Shown here: positions 12,601 through 21,600 of the stretch, piece by piece
Layout: every line of letters begins with the position of its first letter
Numbering within the stretch: position 1 is the stretch's first letter
Origin: Caprella mutica
Lineage: Eukaryota > Arthropoda > Malacostraca > Amphipoda > Caprellidae
Assembly (NCBI GenBank): GCA_947561585.1
Contig: CANNZV010000261.1
Coordinates: forward strand, 1-64,000
Length of the DNA: 64,000 nucleotides
Direction: 5' to 3'
Notes under the pieces: model-generated
Told to the model about the DNA's origin: nothing
What the model saw: only the letters and a program-made list of their open reading frames with translations
Database searches by the model: none
Position numbers and translations under genes: made by a program

Positions 12601-15600
12601 GACAACGGACCAGAAATGAAGCTAGTAAAGATAACGGACCAGAAATAAAGCTAGTAAAGATAACGGACCAGAAATGAAGCTAGTAAAGATAACGGACCAG
12701 AAATGAAGCTAGTAAAGATAACGGACCAGAAATGAAGCTAGTAAAGATAACGGACCAGAAATGTAGCTAGTATAGATAACGGACCAGAAATGAAGCTAGT
12801 AAAGACAACGGACCAGAAATGAAACTAGTAAAGATAACGGACCAGAAATGAAGCTAGTAAAGATAACGGACCAGAAATGAAGCTAGTAAAGACAACGGAC
12901 CAGAAATGAAACTAGTAAAGATAACGGACCAGAAATGAAGCTAGTAAAGATAACGGACCAGAAATGAAGCTAGTAAAGATAACGGACCAGAAATGTAGCT
13001 AGTAAAGATAACGGACCAGAAATGAAGCTAGTAAACACAACGGACCAGAAATGAAACTAGTAAAGATAACGGACCAGAAATGAAGCTAGTAAAGATAACG
13101 GATCAGAAATGAAGCTAGTAAAGATAACGGACCAGAATTGAAGCTAGTAAAGATAACGGACCAGAAATGAAGCTAGTAAAGATAACTGACCAGAAATGAA
13201 GCTAGTAAAGATAACGGACCAGAAATGTAGCTAGTAAAGATAACGGACCAGAAATGAAGCTAGTAAAGATAACGGACCAGAAATGACCCCCCCCCCTGCC
13301 AGGTTCGATAGTGACAACTGTTTACTTTACTGTTTTTTACTGTAAAATAAGCATAACTTATCTAGGTAACTAATTGTCTTTTTTTCGGCGAAAGGACGTA
13401 GAACCTTTTCTCCCATCTCACTAGTCACACACCACAGCCACTACTTCAGACAGACTAACTAACTAACTAACAGTCTTTTCTTCCCTCACACTGAGAGCAA
13501 ACACAGCACACCTGTACACAGGTAACACTTAAAACTTTAATGAATATTAACGTCACGCCAATTACATGAAGAGTTAAGCATTACAGCTGCTACTGAACTG
13601 GAACAAAATGAAAAATGACTTCTAGCCAAGAGTTAATGAAGTACAAATCTAAGAGGAAAATGAAGAGGTGATAGTAAATGAAGCCTTGGTAGCATAATAA
13701 TAAACTAGCATATTAACCTCAAACAATTTAGAGCAGGAACTAAAGAAAATATTGCCGCAGTTAGTGCAAGGATTCAAGAATCGTCACAAAGTGAAAGGAA
13801 GATGGAAGCAGAACTGGAAATAAATCGAGAAAACATTCAATAAATTTTAAAGAATGACCTTCATTTGAATGAAACCTACAGCTCTCAAATAATGATGAAG
13901 AAGATTGCAATTTTGTCAAAGGATTGGGTAATCGTCTGGTGCAGCATTAGTTCTAGCCGAGTTTATGGCCCATATTTTTTTTCAAGATCATGACAAAAAT
14001 GCAAGCACAGTAACACCAACGTATATTGAAATGTTAAACATAACGTTGACGGAGCAACATCACACACCTCATTGCGAGCACAAAATTGACTAACAAATTG
14101 ATTTGAAACCCACATCATCCCTCAACGAATGGATTTCCCTTAGCCAGTCACTTTATTGTTTGAGGGTATACAAAGGAGAATGTTTACTGTACAAAGCCAG
14201 ATACTATTGGAAAAAACAAGAATATTGTCAATTATCCAAGAAGTTACTTAATCAAGGAATAAAGATATCCTTGGTGTGATGATAGCGAATTTTGAGAAAC
14301 ATATAAATTTGTGAATTGAGCGGCAGGGAGGTGATCTGAGCAGTTGTTAAAGACTAAATAAATCTTGAAAATATACTCTATCATGTGGTTTTTATTTCAT
14401 CTTTCTAAGTGAACTAATTTTTGAGTTAAAACGTTTACTTTCATCCCTCTTTTTTTGTGTCACCCTGTATGAAAGAGTACACATGTGCTCTAATATATGA
14501 AAGAGTGCACATGTGCTCTAATATATGAAAGAGTACACATGTGCTCTAATATATGAAAGAGTACACATGTGCTCTAACATATGAAAGAGTACACATGTGC
14601 TCTAATATATGAAAGAGTACACATGTGCTCTAACATATGAAAGAGTACACATGTGCTCTAATATATGAAAGAGTACACATGTGCTCTAATATATGAAAGA
14701 GTACACATGTGCTCTAATGTATGAAAGAGTACACATGTGCTCTAATATATGAAAGAGTACACATGTGCTCTAACATATGAAAGAGTACACATGTGCTCTA
14801 ATATATGAAAGAGTACACATGTGCTCTAATATATGAAAGAGTACACATGTGCTCTAACATATGAAAGAGTACACATGTGCTCTAATATATGAAAGAGTAC
14901 ACATGTGCTCTAACATATGAAAGAGTACACATGTGCTCTAATATATGAAAGAGTACACATGTGCTCTAATATATGAAAGAGTACACATGTGCTCTAATAT
15001 ATGAAAGAGTACACATGTGCTCTAATATATGAAAGAGTACACATGTGCTCTAATATATGAAAGAGTACACATGTGCTCTAATATATGAAAGAGTACACAT
15101 GTGCTCTAATATATGAAAGAGTACACATGTGCTCTAATATATGAAAGAGTACACATGTGCTCTAATATATGAAAGAGTACACATGTGCTCTAATATATGA
15201 AAGAGTACACATGTGCTCTAATATATGAAAGAGTACACATGCGCTCTAATATATGAAAGAGTACACATGTGCTCTAATATATGAAAGAGTACACATGTGC
15301 TCTAATATATGAAAGAGTACACATGTGCTCTAATATATGAAAGAGTACACATGTGCTCTAATATATGAAAGAGTACACATGTGCTCTAATATATGAAAGA
15401 GTACACATGTGCTCTAATATATGAAAGAGTACACATGTGCTCTAATATATACAAGAGTACACATGTGCTCTAATATATGAAAGAGTACACATGTGCTCTA
15501 ACATATGAAAGAGTACACATGTGCTCTAACATATGAAAGAGTACACATGTGCTCTAACATATGAAAGAGTACACATGTGCTCTAACATATGAAAGAATTA

Positions 15601-18600
15601 AAACGATAATATCTCAAAAAATAACTAGCGCCAAATACATCACTCGAAAGGGGACAAATAAGTAAGACAATTATATACCTAATGGAATTAATATCATACC
15701 ATCTTATTTCTTCAGTGTATAAGTCACCATAGAGTGGAGGGTTAAATGTTAGGATATAAAAATGAATGCAGTAAACACTTCTTGAGTTCTTACTCTAAGA
15801 TAAAGCATTAGATTTGTAAGCTATATACTTCATTTAGAAGAATCTTTGAGTGATTTACTATTTAGTAAATATTTGAGTAAAAGGAAGAGAATAAATGTAT
15901 ACTCTAAGTTATGTAAAATAAATGCAATGAGTGACCATGGGGGAAATTAATAATTTATGAATTACTCATTAAAATGTTCTGTTACCACCGAAAGCATATT
16001 TATTTAAAATCAGCTTTACTTATTGTAAATGAAAGCCAGTATTCAGCAGTGGAATTAAACTAGAAATCATTTTTCTATAAGTATATTAACCATGTGTCTT
16101 TACTGGTTTGGTAGAACTGTTTCGTACATTTTTATATTACTATTGTTATATTTCTTGTGTTTATATGTTTCCTTGTGATTGAGATGCATAGACCTAAGCA
16201 ATAATATAGCGTTGATAAAAAGATAACTGGATATGTCCCTATCAAGGAAGTACAAGTTGCTAGTTACTATTTACTGCACACTTCTGGTAAGTGTGATTAT
16301 TTTATCAATGGAGTTCTTTACTTTGCTGTAGTATACTTCTAATCTCATTTGTAACTCTTTATTTACACTCCTATCACGTTAACTACGTATTGGTACACAT
16401 TAGTACCACTATGTATATTACTAATAGATGTACAAATATTAACAACTGTCAATATATTAAACCTAAAATAAACTGTGACAATGTGAACCACTTTATACCT
16501 CTGTTTCATCATACAGACAACATCACTAGGTACCTACACACAGAGATACACAGATCCTCTGTCTATCGTCGGACATGTGAAACAGAAGCAATAACATTAA
16601 CTGGTAATTTTTTGGTTAGGCTGGACTGCGTCTTGGGAACACATGGTCAGCATACTAAGCATACATTTTAATTGTTTTATTTGGTAGCTACAATCCTCAT
16701 TATAATATCAGAGCTGGAATAAGCTTTTTATTACCCAAATAGAGACTCATTATTAACTAGATAAGGGGCACCCTTAGAGCGCATACCTCCACCGCCTCTT
16801 ATAAATGATTTTTGACCTAAAACCTGTTTGCTCTCAAAATCTGACCAAATGGTTCTTGGACAATGACTAATCGTCCCACCAAATTTTAGGCAAGTTGGTT
16901 GACTACTTTTTGAGTTATGCGATTATCAAGATGACAAATAAAGAAATGCCAGGTAAAACATAATTTACCACATTCTGCAAAGGTAATTATGTTCCATTAT
17001 AAACTTTTCATTGAAATATTAGATGTGGTTCAAAGAACAATTATTCTATATTAAATCACATGAAAAAAATACAGTTGTAATGCTTTTGTAATTCAAACTA
17101 TAAAGAATTGTCCCTACCATGTTATTCTATTAAAACTAGTGCAGCTACTTGTACAAGTTATACTAGTGTACTTGTACAAGTTATACTAGTGTACTTGTAC
17201 AAGTTATACTAGTGTACTTGTACAAGTTATACTAGTGTACTTGTACAAGCTATACTAGTGTACTTGTACAAGTTATACTAGTGTACTTGTACAAGTTATA
17301 CTAGTGTACTTGTACAAGTTATACTAGTGTACTTGTACAAGTTATACTAGTGTACTTGTACAAGTTATACTAGTGTACTTGTACAAGTTATACTAGTGTA
17401 CTTGTACAAGTTATACTAATGAACTTGTACAAGTTATACAAGTGTACTTGTACAAGTACACTAGTGTACTTGTATTACACTAGTGTACTTGTATTACACG
17501 AGTGTACTTGTATTACACTAGTGTACTTGTATTACACGAGTGTACTTGTATTACACTAGTGTACTTGTATTACACTAGTGAACTTGTATTACACTAGTGA
17601 ACTTGTATTACACTAATGTACTTGTATTACACTAATGTACTTGTATTACACTAGTGTACTTGAATTACACTAGTGTACTTGAATTACACTAGTGTACTTG
17701 CATTACACAAGTGTACTTGTATTACACTAGTGTACTTGCATTACACTAGTGTACTTGCATTACACAAGTGTACTTGTATTACACTAGTGTACTTGTATTA
17801 CACTAGTGTACTTGTATTACACTAGTGTACTTGTATTACACTAGTGTACTTGCATTACACTAGTGTACTTGCATTACACTAGTGTACTTGCATTACACTA
17901 GTGTACTTGCATTACACTAGTGTACTTGTATTACACTAGTGTACTTGTATTACACTAGTGTACTTGCATTACACTAGTGTACTTGCATTACACTAGTGTA
18001 CTTGCATTACACTAGTGTACTTGTATTACACTAGTGTACTTGTATTACACTAGTGTACTTGTATTACACTAGTGTACTTGTATTACACTAGTGTACTTGT
18101 ATTACACTAGTGTACTTGTATTACACTAGTGTACTTGCATTACAGTAGTGTACTTGTATTACACAAGTGTACTTGCATTACACTAGTGTACTTGTATTAC
18201 ACTAGTGTACTTGCATTACACTAGTGTACTTGCATTACACTAGTGTACTTGCATTACACTAGTGTACTTGTATTACACTAGTGTAATGCAAGTACACTAG
18301 TGTACTTGTATTACACTAGTGTACTTGCATTACACTAGTGTACTTGCATTACACTAGTGTACTTGCATTACACTAGTGTACTTGTATTACACTAGTGTAC
18401 TTGCATTACACTAGTGTACTTGCATTACACTAGTGTACTTGCATTACACTAGTGTACTTGTATTACACTAGTGTACTTGCATTACACTAGTGTACTTGCA
18501 TTACACTAGTGTACTTGTATTACACTAGTGTACTTGTATTACACTAGTGTACTTGTATTACACTAGTGTACTTGCATTACACTAGTGTACTTGCATTACA

Positions 18601-21600
18601 CTAGTGTACTTGTATTACACTAGTGTACTTGCATTACACTAGTGTACTTGCATTACATTAGTGTACTTGTATTACACTAGTGTACTTATATTACACTAGT
18701 GTACTTATATTACACTAGTGTACTTGTATCACACTAGTGTACTTGCATTACACTAGTGTACTTGCATTACACTAGTGTACTTGCATTACACTAGTGTACT
18801 TGTATTACACTAGTGTACTTGTATCACACTAGTGTACTTGCATTACACTAGTGTACTTGTATTACACTAGTGTACTTGTATTACACTAGTGTACTTGTAT
18901 CACACTAGTGTACTTGCATTACACTAGTGTACTTGCATTACACTAGTGTACTTGCATTACACTAGTGTACTTGTATTACACTAGTGTAGCTGTACTATTA
19001 GTCTGTAACAGATGTCATTAAATTTAAAATATGAAGTAAAATCATTTCACCTGAAAATGAAATCATAAAAAGTGGGTAAATTATTCACTATGCATATAAA
19101 CCAAAAGCAACCAAATAGCTACATTTAGCACAAAAATATCACTGCCTCATTAATTTTGGAAGTTCAAACTTCATCTTCAGCACGAGTGTTAGGTATTCTT
19201 AACATTTATCAGAATGGGATATTAAGGAAAGATTCTTCCTAGAGTAAAACTCCTGAGTAAAGACGTTCTGAAGTAGGAAATGCACTCGAGTTATGAAGTA
19301 CTTTTCTATGTTGAAAATATAGAAAATGATACACCTCATGAACTGCATCATAGTTATACCTCGATGACCATAGTTTTCTATGATTTTAATCATAGAAAAC
19401 TATCTAATGTAGCTACAAAAGATATGAAGCAGCTTTAAGTTATGAAGAAACTAATACTCCATAACTCAGCAATTTCACTGTATTAACCAAAGTGTACTCA
19501 GTAAAAGAAAGCACTGATATCATTGTAAACATTCCTAAAATCAAGACTGTGATATAGTCAGCTGCATTAGTATTACTGTAAGATTTGCTTACTTCTACCC
19601 ATGGCTTAACACTTCAACTGCGGCGTGACCAACAGCAGTTAAAGTTTTCAAAAAAGTGTTATAGCTAACTGGGGTATTAGCGAAATAGAAGCAAGACCAT
19701 ATGAAAAAGTATTAAATACCTATTAGCTAGTTAACTTTTTAAATTTAACTTACAAATAGCATTTTTCTTGTGTCCAGAACAGTCCGTTTTTTTAACTCTT
19801 TTAAATATGTTTTCAAAAGACGCATGTGAGCCCATATAGCTAACATAGAGTTAATAATATTTTAGGATAATGACGCACGTCAAAAAGACACTCGTGTGCA
19901 GGGGCATAAGCTCAATCTCAATTTTCTATTTTTCAATCTGGAAGTAGCCTTACTTTGGATTGTTGACATTCTGGATGGCGTAAGTGAGTTGAGAGCCTTT
20001 GATGACATTACTTGGATCATCTTCATCCAAACAGAGGCCGTCTTTGGGACATGGCACGTGTCTCACAAAATCTTCAACTCCTTTGTCGTGACAGCGAGCA
20101 TCGTACGCTTGCTCCATTACGTCCTGCATTGAAACAACCATTTTTTTATTCCATAAAAGTTTGATGTTTTCCTTTTAAAAAGAACTCAGAAATTAATTAA
20201 TTCATAATCCAATTAATTAGACAAAAGATCTGAATAAATTATAAATCAAAATATTTATATATTTTAGTAGTGTCTTCAGTCATATTGTGACTATTTTGCT
20301 GACGTCAAAAGGAAATTAAATACAAGGGACTAGAAGAAGCAGTTAGAGAGGAAAGTGGCTCAATGAACAGAGTCACCTACCACCATCAGTGACAATGCTC
20401 ATGGATGCAGAAAAGCTACTCTATGAATGCAATTTTTTTACCAAAAAATGTGACAAAAAGGGACCAAAGCACCAGTTGCTGCACTCACGGATGGAAGAGG
20501 AAAATGAAGAGGTGATAGTAAATGAAGCCTACGAGTCTACCAAACACAAAATCTAAGACCTCGTGGTTGAAGAGCATAACCCTAGCGCTATCCTCTAAAA
20601 CTGCACATAGCATTAAAAAATGGTAAATATGGTATAAAATGAAAAAGACAATCCATAATCCAAATTACAACAGTTCAGGGACCAAGGAACACCACCCCCC
20701 TTATCTTTCATTCACCACAGACAGCTTCAGGATAGAGCCCCAGGGGACTACATCAAAATAGTTGGTCAGTGTGAGCAGAGGTTGAATTCAATCAATTTTT
20801 ATACTAATAGTTAGCTAATCTGTTCAGTGAACTTGGTAGCATAATAATTAACTAGCATATTAACCTCAAACATTTTAGAGCAGGTAACATCCAGGTCTTC
20901 CTCTTCAACAGCTCCATTGGAATAAAAGCTGAAGAATAATTGCCTTGGAAGCAGAACCAAAACAAGTTCTTGTCCCTGAAAATAAAAAAAAAATAATAAG
21001 AATAAAAAAAAAAGAAATATATTAGGGTTGTAGGTACCAAACTATATCAGTATTCATTATATCGGTCATTTTCAGGCATCGAATCAGAAAAAATTACTCT
21101 CCTTGACATTCAATTTTTAAATAAAATAAATAATTTAAAATTATCAGTGTATCTGTATCGGTCATTTGGTATATTACCAATACCAAGTATTATTACCAAT
21201 ACATAGCTACCAAGTATTGGTACTCATATTGAAATTAACTATGATATCTGTCATAAAGAAACTTAAAACAAATGAAGTTTTCAGATATCAGAAGAACCAA
21301 AAAAATTGTAGAAAAGGGACATGGGGAAAGTTTGAGTAAATGGACGGTACCACATTTCCAATCATATAAGAATAAGTATATAATAATTAGCTATCATTTA
21401 ATTTCTATTTCAATTGGTATCCATGGTGATGAAAACACTAATTATTATTTATATTTTATTAAATGTTCAAAAATGATGAACCGTCTGACAACTCGTAACT
21501 TACCCCAGCCAACAGTGTAAAAATGTGACCTTGCCAGTAAGTATTTGAAACATTCTAGTGAACTTGATATTGAGAATTATTAAATGAATAAGCTTGAAAA

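Larger units (their letters stand above)
11231..14471 (+). mobile_element. mariner-like transposon relic swollen by tandem arrays
   Basis: TACAGGGTG at about 11232 is inverted at 14462-14470 (CACCCTGTA). This end motif accompanies the insect mariner-like family whose decayed transposase lies at 13735-14345 on the plus strand. The 21-bp and 29-bp arrays occupy most of the interior. The two ends share only about nine bases, so they could belong to two related insertions. Confidence 0.4.

Noticed and set aside
17141..18987. CRISPR-like array
   Set aside because: Units are contiguous without unique spacers, and the DNA is eukaryotic.
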